A stretch of 64,000 bases of DNA from Rhytidiadelphus loreus (lineage: Eukaryota; Streptophyta; Bryopsida; Hypnales; Hylocomiaceae): assembly GCA_947034895.1 (NCBI GenBank), contig OX344765.1, forward strand, positions 35,655,001-35,719,000, read 5' to 3'. Shown here in pieces: positions 1-13,141 of this stretch; within the stretch, counting starts at the first letter, position 1, and every line of letters begins with the position of its first letter. The notes under the pieces were generated by a model. It worked only from the letters and a program-made list of their open reading frames with translations, was not told the origin of the DNA and ran no database searches. The translations under genes were made by a program, and so were the position numbers.

Positions 1-352
1 TTTGAATTTTTTATTTTTACCTAGACTCTCAACTCAATTCTCCACTATAAAGAATTAAAGCTCAAAAATATATAGTGCAAAAATTTTAAGTTAAAAATGT
101 TCAAAGTCAAAAAATCTAGGCCCCCAATGTGCTGAAAAACTTGTTTTCCCCACTTTTTAAAATGCAGATATCTTGCAATCTGAGCAGTCAAAAATTCTGA
201 ATTTTTTGCACACACTCTCATACTAGTTAGGTGTAATATCCTATAGTTAGATATGGAAAAAAAAATTCCAATTTTTTTTACTCCTCGCTATAGATATGGC
301 AATTTTGAATGTTTTCTGGCAAAAAAAAGGCCTTGGTCCTTTAGGGGTTAAT
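1..352 (+). repeat. Dispersed AT-rich repeat family A, copy 1 (cut by window start)
   Basis: This segment resembles 17641-17925 and 27700-28077. Shared landmarks in the same order are an aatttaagttaaa block, an 'atatcttgcaat' block, a 'catactagtt' block, a 'gttagatatg' block, and a closing GGCCTTGGTCCTTTAGGGGTTAA. No coding capacity is visible. It looks like the 3' part of a degenerate transposable-element family. The class cannot be told from these copies. Confidence 0.6.
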
Positions 353-3300
353 CATTATAAAACTAACTTTTTGGTTGTCATTTAGTACATGCATTGAGAA
401 ACTATTTATATGATTAGATTTCAATTGAACTACAATATGGATTGATAGCATAGTAGGAGACAAACAACAATGTAGAAGCTATTGAAGGAAGTCTCAAATA
501 TATTGCCACTATACAAAAAAAACAATACAATATATTAGGAATCTCCTTAAGAAGAATAAATATAAAGAATTAATAGTCACATCAACCAAAATTTGAGGGA
601 GAACTTTGAATGATTTTAAGATATTATAAAAATTGATGTGATTTTTGATAGGCTTTAGATGTGGATTTTGGTTATAAATTTTGGTTATAGATTTTGTTTG
701 ACTTTGGCTTTAATAATTCAAGTTACTTCAAATTGGCATGCAAAGTTTCTATTATGATTCACCCTTGATGTCATTGATCATCTAACTTCATTGAGGTTCT
801 ACAATAATGAGCTTAATATGATTGATTAGGCAACATGCCCACTTGAGATGTCTATTACTATTTAAAATGAGTGGTGTCTAAAAATCAACTATACTTCACA
901 CGAGGTTTAATACTTTGATTCAATTGCCAAATGGGTGCAATTTTTTGTTTCAAAAAATTTACATAAAAAAAAATACTAATACATTGGTTTTGCATTACCA
1001 AGTTTTGACATTTTATACAAAAAAGAGTAACACTTTAATTTTGTTGCAATGGAGGAAATGAGAAGAATAGTTTACAACAAGAAAATGTGTCGTACTTATG
1101 TACTTTTACTAGAGTTTGGTATTCTGATTTCACGTCATGCCTACTTAACATCTTAATTGCTTGTAATCACGAAGTCATTTTTACGTGGAATAGCTCCCTA
1201 CAAAGCATCTCTCTCATTCTAAACAATTTTCAAGAAACTTTCTATTATTCCACGACAATGAATGGTTCCTTCAAAACTTTTCAATACATTTCTAAAATAG
1301 TAGAGGAGAAGGAAGTTTGAGGGACATGTTAGGCTTGGTGTCTTCAAAGACAAGTGTCTTGAAAACTTTTCAAGATTTACTTCAAAAGAATATTAGAAGG
1401 AATAGAAGCAACAATGTTAAAATTTGAGAATTGTTTTTTCTTAAATTTTCATTTATGATCCTCCAACCAAGATGCACTCCAATGACTTCTTGGTTAGTGA
1501 CCCAAAGTGTCATATCACTATAACCTCAAAGTGAATTTTTTGTTGTTGCACTTCACTTTTGACAAGTAGTAGTTGGAAACTCTTAAGCATTTAATCCTTA
1601 AGAATGATATAATTAATAAAAGAGGTAATAAAAAGTTTTTTGGAAACTTTTTAATACAAAATGGGAGGTGCCGAATAAACGCAACAATATAATGCAAAGT
1701 ATTATGAAAATTAATGAGAAAACCATTAAGAATTTTTCTCATAAATTAGTGGCCTCAAACAATTCCAATAGAACTTTACAACTAGTGTAGAATGTAAGAA
1801 TTATTTTTTGATTTTCATAAAATTTTAGTAGTCATTTAGTTTATTTGTTAATTTGAGATTCTTATAAGTTTCAAAATTGTATCATGTACAATCAAAGTGA
1901 ACGTGAATAAATCATCAAAATATAGTCTATATTTATTCATAATACTTAGCTAAATCCAAAATTAGTAATGGTCATTAGGAGAAAAAAAAACTAGTCATTT
2001 GGAGATAGTGCAAAACATCGGGAGATCTATACAAACATCGGGGATCCCTTGATGTTATTACCTAAATGTTTTGTTCAAAATTCATTGAATAGTCCAAAAA
2101 TAGTTAAATGTGGCATTTACAATTTATATTAATTTGTGTTAGCTATTCATAACATTTATTTATGGTAAACAAAAACTTTAAAAGCTTTTAAGGAAATCAT
2201 CTTTAAGAAAATTTAAGTCTCAAATTCATACACAAGTCTATATATGTAACAAATATGATGTTTTATATAACATTGAAATGTAGATAATTTGCTTGTGACT
2301 TAGAATTTGCCAATGTTCATTTGTACAAGTTGTAAGAAAAACATCAATCACAATATAATATTTTTCTCTTCATAATTAGCTTATTTATGATTATATTTAT
2401 TTACAATAAATTTCTTAAAAAAATAGAATGTTATAAATATGTTGAAATACCAAGTGACCAATAGAGCAACAAAAATTTATTGTGGGCACAAGCATTGTGT
2501 TTTTAATTATATTTATTGAAAATGCATTAAACATATTTTTAACTTGTAAATGCCCAAGTTTTTTTCTAAGCTTTTAGGAATTTTCTCTAAATTGAAACAA
2601 AAAGCTAACATTTTGATAAGTTGTATCAATATTTTTGAATTGTTATCATACAAATTCAAACTAAATATGTTAGATATCACATAGGAAAAGAAAACAAACA
2701 ATACCAGTTATGGATTGAAAGATTTTAGTGTTTGATCATGACGGTGTTAGAAATGCAAAAGTGATTTGAAGTCTTTTAGTCTTCTTTTCACATGTCAAAT
2801 CTAAAAAGTTGGTCACCAAAAATATGAGGATAAACTGATAAAAGGCCTAATGTACATAACTCCAATCAATTTAAGGCTTCTCAAAATCTACTCCACAATT
2901 ATTTTAAATGAATTTCTAATGTGATTTTTTCTCCAAGATCTAGTGTATTTGAGGCTCATTTCCAAGAGCCCTCAGCACTATGGAAGTCAAGATTGCAACA
3001 CTATGGACATAGTTGCACAAAGCCACAAAATCTTGAATAGAAAAATCATAATTAATCATTTTCAAAATTGAATTTTTGATGCTAAAACTAGACTTCAATA
3101 AGAATTTTTCAAAATATAAACTACTAGAAATAGCAACTTGGTTGGATTTTATTTAACTTCAAAGTATTGTCAACACCAAAATTTGGTGCCTTGGGCATTT
3201 AGGGGTTAATTTGCAATGAAAAATGAGATGAGTAGAAGATTCAATAGAAATATTAATCAATTAGTAAAAATACAAAGTCTATTGAGACTATTGTATGCAA

Positions 3301-4040
3301 GGTCGTATTGAAATTTCCTCACATATAATGTGTATATACACATAATCATCATTAATTTCCCAAATGTGAATTATATTTGGATAAAAAGTAACCCTCAAAC
3401 CTAAATAGTGATGGACATAGTCCTAGTGTAGAAGGCCCACATGATTAAGACCTGCAATGAAGGGTCTCTCCTGTAATTAGGGGGCTTTGGGCAGACTTGT
3501 AACCAATTTTCTCCCTACTTGAAGTTTCTCCCACTTTGAAGTCCTACTAAGGTGTCTTTAGTTGCTTATTACCCGTGATCTCTGAAGGGGTTCAATATCG
3601 AGCTCCCCATTAAGATCATGCCATGACAATAAAATGTACACAATCAAAACAAGAGAGTCAAAGAGAGTTGTGTCCATTTTTAATCACGGATTTTTAATAC
3701 ACCTATAGACAATATTTTGAAATTTTAGAATTTATTCATACAATGTCTAAATATTGCATGCTAAATTGTTGGACTCCTCTTTCACTTGACAATAAGATAC
3801 AATAAAAATAATTCATACTTTGTGATATTATGTCTAATTAATTATGATTAGTTTCTATTTTGGGTGCACTTGATGTAAAATAATCCATTGTCATCCCTTT
3901 GATTGTTGTACACATTTAGACAAATGAGATTCATAAATTTTTCTTGAATTAGAACAACAAATTAGAGATTTTTTCACATGTTTAATTCGGTCGATTCAAT
4001 GTTGAAATAAAGAAGATACATATGTCAAAGCAATAACATA

Positions 4041-4092
4041 TATTCCCTCTATCTCAAAACAAGACTGGTATTTTTTTTACATGGAGGGAGTA
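4041..4092. mobile_element. Miniature Stowaway-like (Tc1/mariner-type) MITE remnant
   Basis: The segment opens with TATTCCCTCTAT and closes with ATGGAGGGAGTA, whose reverse complement is TACTCCCTCCAT. These are the CTCCCTC-type inverted ends and TA flanks typical of Stowaway MITEs. Only about 30 bases lie between the ends, far shorter than a usual Stowaway element, so this is probably an internally deleted copy. It lies in AT-rich intergenic DNA. Confidence 0.5.
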
Positions 4093-5587
4093 GTAGCTTC
4101 TCTATTCATGTCCATTTAGATTTCAAAGTGAATTTTTTAATTTCGTACTCAATTGCAATGGTAATCTAAAAAACATCCTTCAAGATTGTGGAATAATGAA
4201 TGAACTTTTTGCCATATGTAGAAATCACATAGTTTGTGTTCATTGAAGTTTAATTACCATGACTTAACAATCCCAATTCCAATCCTTTCAATCCTAATTA
4301 CACACTCAAGTGATCATAATGGCAATCATTGAAAGTTTCGACTACATTAGGACGAAACCAAACATAATTGTGCTCAAAAGTAGAGGACAAGTCTAAGTTT
4401 GTATACCTTACTTTGAGATGGCACCCTGGATCTAACCAAAAATCACTACACCAATGCCATAATGAAGGGTAAACTCCAAAAAAAACTCCCCAATGCCCCA
4501 GAAGAATTTGTCCCTCTTTACTCCTAACCTTGACATTTTTCTTCCCAAGTCTGACAAGTTGGCAAGATATGAAGAGCCCACAACTTGATTCACAATAAAA
4601 AGATTCATAATTGTCATACCTTTTAAAGCTTTGTTATGGGGGCCAATAAACTCAAGAACTTCCTTTTTTGCATGAAAAGTCTTTATTAAATGTAGAATCT
4701 TTTCCTCTCCTTTTTATATTGCGGAAAAGTCCATTTGAGGTTTAGATTGCCAACCTTGCATTGGGGCAATTATTTTTTAAAAGTCACCTGAATAGAATGA
4801 GGTATACAACCTTCTAAAATAAACTACTCTATGATATGACAAGACATCTAAGGAATTAGCCGTTACAATGTTACATCAACCCATGACATAATTTTTGCAA
4901 TAAATTAGATTTGAGCTAATTAGGTTGAATTAGTGGTGACAATCAATGTCTTGAATGATGGTGATGGAGTGCTTAGTGAGTGCATTAGGAACTTCCACCT
5001 TTTGAATGTATATTGATCACAAGAAGTGATTTTTTTAAGCCTTCATGTTGTGGCCATGTTAGGAAATATTGTGACTGCTTTAGTTGAGTAAAGTGATCAT
5101 TATGGATACACTTTTTGTTGGTTTTGGGGTAGTCTAAAGACTCTTTTGGACCAATTGGATAGTACACTTCAAAAATTCATAACAAATTCATACTTTGTCA
5201 AAAAAATAAAATTTCAATTGCTCTTCCCATTTCTCACATTTGTCTTTATGTGGATTTTTTTTTTAACATTTTCTTTACTGGTTTACCTTACTTGAAAATT
5301 CGAGTTCAGTATTGTCCTTGTTTCCAAAAGTGCATTGAAGATGCTCCCCCTTCTATCCAAAACTATAGAGTTAATCATGAAGTGGCTGTAGCAATGGACC
5401 AAGACCTGAAGTTTGAAAAAAATACACTATAAAACTCCTAAAAGCACCCAAATTGGCTCCAATGGGGTTTGATACTTTTTTATTTTTTAAAATTTTTACT
5501 ACCGTATTGTTAGTTAAACCTTCTTGTGACACCCCTTTATTATACAAACTGGGGATCACTTTATGATTAACTCTAATAAATAAACTA

Positions 5588-6778
5588 TTGTTATTTGAAA
5601 CAGAAGCAGCGAGATTTTTGACATTCTTCACCTTGCACGCGACTGACAGACGCAGCAGCTTCAAACGAACTCATGTCAAATCCGTCGTCAAATCATCCGT
5701 CGGACGACGTCGAAGATTTCGACGCACGAAAGAAAATCTCCGTCGTCGCCGCGACAACAAACGAACCCAACTCACCGTTCAGACGAACTCGTCAACACAG
5801 ACGAACGAAGAATCTCTCCGTCGTCTCGTCCCCACCACTCCCGTGGTCTCCTCCCCATTTGTGCGAATCACGCCGGTCTTCGGGCATCCGCTGGCGATTC
5901 TTGCTACCGATTTGCCGCCGATGCATTTTGTCTCTCTGTTTAGTTAAAAGAATGCTCTTTTTTTTTACTGTGCACATCTGTTTCCTTGCGACGCCGGAGA
6001 CCCTATTGGATCACAGATCGGGAGGCGGTATCTGAAAAAAAAATCAGCTGCCAAAGTGGTATCCGATTTGCAGGGTTGAATGGCAGCTGCGTGACGCCGA
6101 CGGACCCTTTCAACACGATTGCAAGGGAACATATCCGCAATTCCGTCCGTAACGACGACGATCTCTGTGGTTGACTTGCTCAGATTTGTCTGCAAACTCA
6201 CCGTGTCACGTAGAGCCCTAGACCTCCAGATTTAGGTCTTCCTTGCCCAGTTTCCGGAAAGCTCACACGCAGTCTGACTCTTGGGAGTTTTGTGGTTTGT
6301 TGTGCAGTGGTGAGCTTCTTGCAATTGCTTGCCTCACCACGCATTCGACGACTGTAGGATGCCAAGGTTGAAGAGCGTTTTTGATTTTTGGTCAGTAGGC
6401 GACACGGCACAGCGCTTCAAGGATCGGGCCTAGTAATTTTGTTGCATCGCGTACTTCGAGTCTATTTGTGCATTAGTCTTGGCGAGTGAGTGAGTGAGTG
6501 CGTGCGATGTGAAAGTTTCTAGAACTTTTTTCAAGCAGTTTTCGAGATATTTTTTCCCGGACATAATTTTGTTGCAAGTCACACTTCAGCTTCATTTGTG
6601 TATGTGTGTGTTTACGAGTGCGTGCGAGTGATTTGAAATTTGGAAGAGAGTTTCGAGAAATTTGCTAGCGAGTTTCGAGGTTTTGGGTGAGCTGGTTTAG
6701 CGTGATCGGAGTTGCAAGAAACAGGACAGGAGACGCTTTTTGGAATCAGCCGATGAAGCCACAAATTTCTTAGTTTAC
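5588..6778 (+). promoter_or_regulatory. GC-richer promoter and 5' leader of the LRR receptor kinase
   Basis: Composition changes sharply near 5590 from AT-rich intergenic DNA to a region rich in CGTCG and CGACG words, followed by GTGAGTGAGTGAGTGCGTGCG-type repeats around 6483-6504 and 6600-6630. The region runs into the first coding exon at 6779. Several overlapping open frames (for example 5588-5947 and 5673-6035) reflect arginine- and serine-rich composition rather than a recognisable protein. No transcription start can be fixed from the sequence, so promoter and untranslated leader are not separated here. Confidence 0.45.
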
Positions 6779-9700
6779 ATGGAGGGGATACGTGTGAACT
6801 TTCAGGCTGCTCCAAGCTGGAGAACGGTGTGGCCATGGCTGCTGTTGTGGTGTTACGCTGCCTCGTTTAGTCTTCTATCGATTCCGGGAGATGCGCAGGG
6901 GACTTGCAATTCGGTCCATACCACTATACGGTCGGAAGGTGAACACAAACTTTGGCGACCTTCAGCAATTGTGTGGAAGACCTAATCCTCACTTGGAATG
7001 TAGGGCTGATAAGGTTTCTCTTTTGTCTGTTCGTGTGTGATTTGCAGTGAGTGCACTTCAAGAAATCTACAAGGGATTTGTGTCAGTGTTGCCGGGGAGT
7101 TTACCTGGCTGGGATGGTGGAGGAGACCCTTGTAGTGTGGGTGCAGGATGGGGGGGCGTCGTTTGTCAAAGCACTCGGACTGGAAATTGTAACACCACCG
7201 TTTCGGGATTGTACGCACCTCTCTCTCTCGGAATCATATGTGTGCACAACATGACAGATTCTCATAGTATACTGGCAATGTGCAATTAGAGAGCTTGTCA
7301 TTGACGAGGGTTGAGTGGAGTAGCTTATCAATTTTTTAATCTGTAATTGCCGTTTCATGAAGTTTTGTGTGAAGTGAGTGGACGGTTAGTTAGTTTGCTA
7401 AGAAATGTTCCGGTTGACATATACAGGCAATTGACAAATTTGCAGCTCCAAGGTATCTTGTCTCCTGGGGTCCAGAACCTAACAAATTTGACAATTTTGT
7501 AAGTGAATTCTGATGAACGCGTCTTAGAGGAAAATTAGGTTTTGTGGCATGCTGGATTTGAGAGTTTTTTAAAAAGTGATGCAGGGAAGTGATATTTCTT
7601 TAAAAAAATTCTAAACATAGTAGGCTTGGCACCCGAAGGTTTACATTTTCATATTGGTTATGAAACATTTGGCGTCATGTCAGAGATAATACTGTTGTGC
7701 ATTAGCTGAATTTGTGGATAAACTATTGCACAATTTAGTGACCTGGTTTGAGGTGGCGCACTCTTGAAGCTGCTCAATTGTCGTTGTGGAGCAATACAGT
7801 GTAGCAACTCATTTTGAAAGTAGATATTTATTTATTTATGAGTGCAGAAATGTAGCTGGTAATCCGGGACTCACGGGAGCAGTCCCAGGTTCAATTGCGA
7901 ACCTGACCAAGTTAGTCATTCTGTAAGTTTCGACACCTTTGTTTGGTGAGCTTTGTACCGTAGGTGACCGTATGTAGTCGTTTGCAGAACTGGACAGTTT
8001 GTCGAGATCCGATTGCAGGCTAAGCTGTGTGGTCTTATAAATTGTCTCATTGCACAGGGATCTTCATGATAACGGCTTCACCGGAGCTATGCCGCCGTGT
8101 GGTACACTAAAGAGTCTTCAGTCTTTGTGAGTTTTTTTTATCAGCCTTCCTTGCCGATTGGCCATGTTTTCAAGGTATAAGACGTCATTGATTAATAGGC
8201 ATATGAGTTTTTCAGTACGATTGTAACTTGCTGATTAAGATTGCTTGTACTGGTACGGTACAAGGCTTCAGTGTCTTGAATTACTCCCACCTATATCCAT
8301 GAACGGATGGCAATTATATGTACACGAACAATGGAGGTCCTGGCCTATTTCATAAGAGGGTAGAGCCGCAGTTCGATAATGGTTTCAAGTTACTGACACC
8401 CTTGAAGATCTGATAGTGGATTTTTTTTCCCCTGATCCAGAGACTATAGCGGAAACCGGCTTGATGGTCCGGTGCCTTCGTGGTTGGGTAATTTGACGCA
8501 GCTCCAACGTCTGGACTTGTCAAATAACAATTTCAACGGTACCCTTCCTCTTAACAGTACGGTTACATATGGTCTGAGCAACCTAAAGTATCTTGTTCAA
8601 ATGTGAGTTTAATCCGGGGACTCTAACCTCCTCTTGCAGTAGGATCATTTCCTTTTGCTCACCAGTACTAGTTCTAGCAAGTATAGAATCATAAATTTTT
8701 TATGCAAGTTTGAAGAGGGACTCATCTTCAACTTCGCTAACAAATTAGATCTTCTGCTTTTATTTTTTGGGGGTAGATTCATCGAGTGATAAATCAACCT
8801 ATTTGAGGGATTCATTACTTGAAAGAGGTCTAGAAGATGGACAAGACGCCTTAAGCAACTAACTTATTGATTAATGACCGAAAGTAGTGTACCCTTTGTA
8901 GCCACACCTATTATAGTACTATGACAAGGACCGAGGGTGTTTGAAAATTTAGTAGAATTTGAAGAATACGAGTGCAGATATTCATACTCTATACTTGTAT
9001 GAGGAGCCAGGTGACGTATGTCACTGAAGGGATTCCACTTTATTTGTTTGACCTGCTTGTGGTATGGCTGCAGATCATTCAGTAACAATAATTTGTCAGG
9101 ATCATTGGATTATTTCAACGCTCTTTACTCCCTCAGAACTTTGTGAGTATCTTGCTTTTCTCCATGAAAGGGATTGCACAAGCATACTACAGTTGATCTC
9201 TGTGCCTTAATTTTTTTTATAGCTTCATATATTTTGCACACCTTCGCTTCAAGATTCTTATTTAAATTCAGAGCTTTAATTTGCGATAATTCTCTTTATT
9301 TTGTGATATAGGAATGGCAGCAATAACCACTTCAATGGCACTCTTCCTCTTACTGTCCTTCAAAATGGGTCACAACTTTCTGTGTTGGACCTATCAAACA
9401 ATGAGATCACCGGAGGCTTGCCAAATGCGACGGTCCATAGTCTTCAACAGATGTATTCTATTTCTTTTAGTAACTCTGCTTTATGAAGGTTGGATGTTTG
9501 AGCCTTAGAATACTTAGGCGCTCTTCACAGTAGGATCTCTGCGACAATCCTCGATATTTACATTTGCAACTTCCTCTTTTCCAGGAACATGGCGAACAAC
9601 AAGCTGAGTGGCAATATGTCAGCTAACTTTCTGGGCAGCCCTAACCTTCAGAACTTGTGAGTGCAACTAATTGCATCAATCGATTTTTGTGCATTTCTCC

Positions 9701-12700
9701 CTTCACATAAATGACGATGACCAGTTCATGCTAGTCACCCGTGTTTATTATGTTGTTACGCTTGCGCAGGAATCTGGATGGCAACCACATTTCTGGGACC
9801 TTGAATCTGCCATTGATAAAGAACTTTTCTACGTTGCAGCAGATCTCGCTGGTCAATAACAACATCACTGACGTTGTGTTTCCAAATGCGAGTTTGCTAT
9901 CTGTTTTCAGTCTCACTTCGTCCGACCTACTTTTGTAAGTATCTGCATTTTTTCAATGACATTTTGATACAAACTCAGAATCTGTTTAATGGGTCTTGTT
10001 TGGCTGCTGCTTTTGTTTAAGTGTCTGAGAGTTGATGATTAATATTTTCAGGTTTATATTGCTTGTGACTGATTGCCTCCTTGGTTGAAATTTGCAGTCT
10101 TGGTGGAAATCCCTATTGCGTTGATCCTCAGTCAGCCCTTCAGCTGCAAATCTGTCGTTTAAATTCGAGCCAGATCTTGACAAGACGTCAGTATTTCATT
10201 AATTTGACCCTCTGGTTAATTCGCACAGGAAATTCTCAAGTTAGAAATCTCCAATAGAATAAGACCTTAGTTTGTTTTTTCCAGATCTCTGCACTTATAC
10301 TGGAAATTGAACTTCGTAATCAACGGAGGCCTTCGAATTTGTTTTCTCAAAAGATTGAAATATATATAACAAATATTAATGTAGATCAATAAAATATAAT
10401 ATTAGTTCTTGCGATAGATATAAGCTAGTCGTCAAAGTATAGCTTCTGGTTGTGCTCCTGCTGCTGCTTGAGGAAGTTTTCCTTGTCTATTCTTGTGTGT
10501 CGGGTAGGTAGTCCTCTGGTTCTTGATAAGATTAATAAAGCGGTTGTCTGCATTCTCATCACTAACAAAATCTCCGTTCACGGGTTGCTATTTTGGGGAA
10601 CAGCTGTTCGTGCAAAAACCAACTCGAAGCCGCTCATTATCGTTGTGACCTTTGCCGCAGTCCTCATGTTGCTAGCGTCTAGCGTCTTTTTGGTTATCAT
10701 CCGGAGATTGCTAAAAAGAATCATACTGCTTCGAGACCTTCATAGAGGTATGTTCTGTTAGTTCTTTTATTTATTTTCGATTCTACAACTTTGAGCAATC
10801 TGGTTGATTCTTCTCTTGCATGAAGTATCTGAAATGATTGAAAATTAGTGTAATGTTAATTCGATATGACAGCACTTAGGTGTTGAGAAATATTTTATCG
10901 CTTTTTGTATTTTCATTACTAAAATACTCAAGCGTTTTAAGATCTGCAATGAAAGTGGATATGACATTTCTGTTTTGTTTTGGTCTCAGAATTTGCGAAA
11001 AACGAAGTTCAACCGAACCTGTACTCATACACTGAGCTGAAGGTAGCTACTGAAGATTTTTCTCCCGACAGGAAGTTGGGGCAAGGTGGCTTTGGTATTG
11101 TATACAAGGTAACTTGTCATTTAAGTTGTGATTCATCTTTTTTACACTGATTGATATTGAGTTATCTGAATTTAATGGTGCACATAGCAACATAGTATTT
11201 TGTTTGAGATGAGTCGTGTTCTTCTCATTGAAATGGTGTGGTTGGATCGTGGTCACTCAGGGCGTTCTTCCCGATGGCACAGAATTGGCTGTCAAGCAAT
11301 TGACCAACTCGGAGCAAGGACTTGCAGAGTTCTTGAATGAGATTGTAACCATCAGTGGTGTGAAGCATCGGAATTTAGTTAGACTAAAAGGATGTTGCAT
11401 TAAAGGTGACCAACGAATGCTTGTATATGAGTATGTGGAGAACAAAAACCTTGCTGAAGCTTTATGGGGTATGTTTCACTATCTCTTCTAAGCTTGCTTT
11501 GGTTTAGGCTCATTGTCAAGTGAACATATTTAGAATCTGGCATGTAATCATTTATGTTGTTGATGTGTATGATGTTTTTTCCTGCAATGTTCTTCCGTGA
11601 CCTATGTTATATGTATCGTTTATCAATATGAAGTCAAATTGAATGAATTCTTGAACTTATGCGGAGGCTTGAATTTTGACTGGAAATCCACTTTGCTCTT
11701 ATAGATAGCCCTTCGATGGGAGGCCGTGAGCTGGACTGGTCGGCACGGTTCAATATCATTTTGGGGATCGCTCGGGGGCTAGCATACTTGCACGAGGAAG
11801 TAACTCCACCAATAATACATCGAGACATCAAAGCTGCTAACATTCTTCTTGACAAATATCTTGAACCCAAAATTGGAGATTTTGGGTTAGCGCTACTGTT
11901 TCCAACGCTTGATAACGACCAAGAAAATCGAACTCATCTGAGTGTCAATATTGCGGGAACTAAGTACGTTTTCAATCAAGAAAACTCGGCCGTTCACTTC
12001 AATATTTTCTATTGGTAGATTCTGTCATTTAGTTTCATGAATCTTTTATGCTTATGAAGAGTTACTAGATTCTCAGTACAGCTGTTGACGCTCATTGCTA
12101 TTCTGGAGCTAATGCATGTCTTGTATGTCCTTCAGGGGTTATTTATCACCAGAGTATGCAAGTTTGGGCCAAGTGTCAGAGAAAGCTGATGTATTCAGTT
12201 TCGGAGTCTTGGTACTTGAAATCATCAGTGGACGGAAAAACATTGCCTTGCGACTCCCCGCTGAGCAGCGATACATCCTAGAATGGGTGAGTTTGTTGGA
12301 TTCTCCTGTACCTGTTTTATCAACTGTTCTGTGAGTTTCTTGCATATGCATGGTATTTACACTGTCGTGATTATTTGGCAGGCATGGAAATTGTATGAAG
12401 CTGGCAAGTTGTCAGACTTTATTGATCCGAAACTGGTCGATAAATCGAGAGAGGAGGACATTAAGCAGGTCATGATATTAGGATTAGCTTGTGTACAATA
12501 CTCACCAACTAAAAGGCCAACAATGTCGAATATTGTGTCCATCTTATTGGGCCACCAGGCAGTAGGAGCTATAAACAGGGAAGGTGAACTGTCAAAAGAA
12601 GAAGTTGATACAATGTTTGCAACCATCCAAACAGCTTCCCTCACCCCAGTGAACGAAGACAGTCCTTTGCTAGTTGGCCTACCTACTGCAAGTGCCAGTG

Positions 12701-12738
12701 GAGCCTTCATTGAACTAGGGAAACTAAAACCCAGATAG
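6779..12738 (+). CDS. LRR receptor-like serine/threonine kinase (17 exons, 824 aa, complete)
   Basis: Exons: 6779-6938, 7048-7210, 7427-7498, 7848-7922, 8058-8126, 8441-8602, 9074-9142, 9312-9452, 9585-9656, 9770-9934, 10098-10186, 10604-10747, 10990-11108, 11261-11468, 11705-11963, 12136-12286, 12382-12738. Every intron is GT-AG and the frame is unbroken. Order: signal peptide (about residues 1-41, ending near GDAQG), N-terminal cap with paired cysteines (GGGDPC, GGVVCQ), about nine LRRs largely one or two per exon with phase-2 introns inside the same leucine codon, a GNPYC capping motif, one membrane span (about 423-445) and a cytoplasmic kinase. Kinase motifs are GQGGFG (491-496), AVK (Lys512), HRDIKAAN (Asp610), DFG (628-630) and SPEYA, so it should be an active RD kinase of the plasma membrane. 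The kinase looks closest to the LRR-VIII/cysteine-rich receptor kinase group. Ligand and pathway cannot be inferred. The ATG at 6779 is the first one giving a signal peptide. Confidence 0.93.
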
Positions 12739-13061
12739 AGGGAAGATGAAAGGGTTATAGGTCAGTTAGTCACCCTCCGCATGAGAAAATGTGAGAAGGC
12801 GGTGTTTATCTTTATTAACAAACTGTACATTTTTGAGTCATTTGCGAGGGTGACGATTGAGTGTTTGGATCTTGCAACTGCGTAGGCAAGAGCTTGTTGT
12901 GACGCTTCATTTGAGGTTATTTCAGCAGGAATCTGCAGCCGCATGTATGACAGTTACAGTTACAGGTTACGGTTCAGGGTTCAGGGTGAAGCTCTTGTGT
13001 GGATAGAAATGATGCCCTACCTTCACTATTGAACAATGTTTTAGGGTTTCATTCATTGTAA

Positions 13062-13067
13062 AATAAA
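13062..13067 (+). terminator. Candidate poly(A) signal of the receptor kinase gene
   Basis: AATAAA lies about 320 bases downstream of the stop codon at 12738 and is the first canonical hexamer I see there. The transcript end itself is not visible from sequence. Confidence 0.35.
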
Positions 13068-13080
13068 TGAGTGACCCCGA

Positions 13081-13141
13081 AATCCTAAGAACCTTAAATC
13101 CTAAACCTAAAACCTAAAACCTTGACCCTTACTCCCTAAAG
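13081..13141. repeat. Degenerate interstitial telomere-like block
   Basis: Several variants of the plant telomere repeat on the C-rich strand occur in a row: CCTAAGAACC, AAATCCTAAACCTAAAACC, then CTAAAACC and CCCTAAAGG. A TTTAGGG on the other strand lies just upstream at about 13040. The units are irregular, so this is a decayed or chance telomere-like tract and not an array. Confidence 0.35.

Larger units (their letters stand above)
1..5587. other. AT-rich intergenic region, no gene supported
   Basis: Strongly AT-rich DNA with only short, compositionally biased reading frames, none of which resembles a known protein or continues across plausible splice sites. It contains the end of a dispersed repeat at the left edge, another copy of that repeat's terminal motif near 3198, and a very short Stowaway-like remnant near 4041-4092. 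I see nothing else in it. Confidence 0.7.

Noticed and set aside
12357..12710. 117-codon frame on the - strand at the receptor kinase 3' end
   Set aside because: It is antisense to the last kinase exon, which has clear kinase-family sequence in the + frame.
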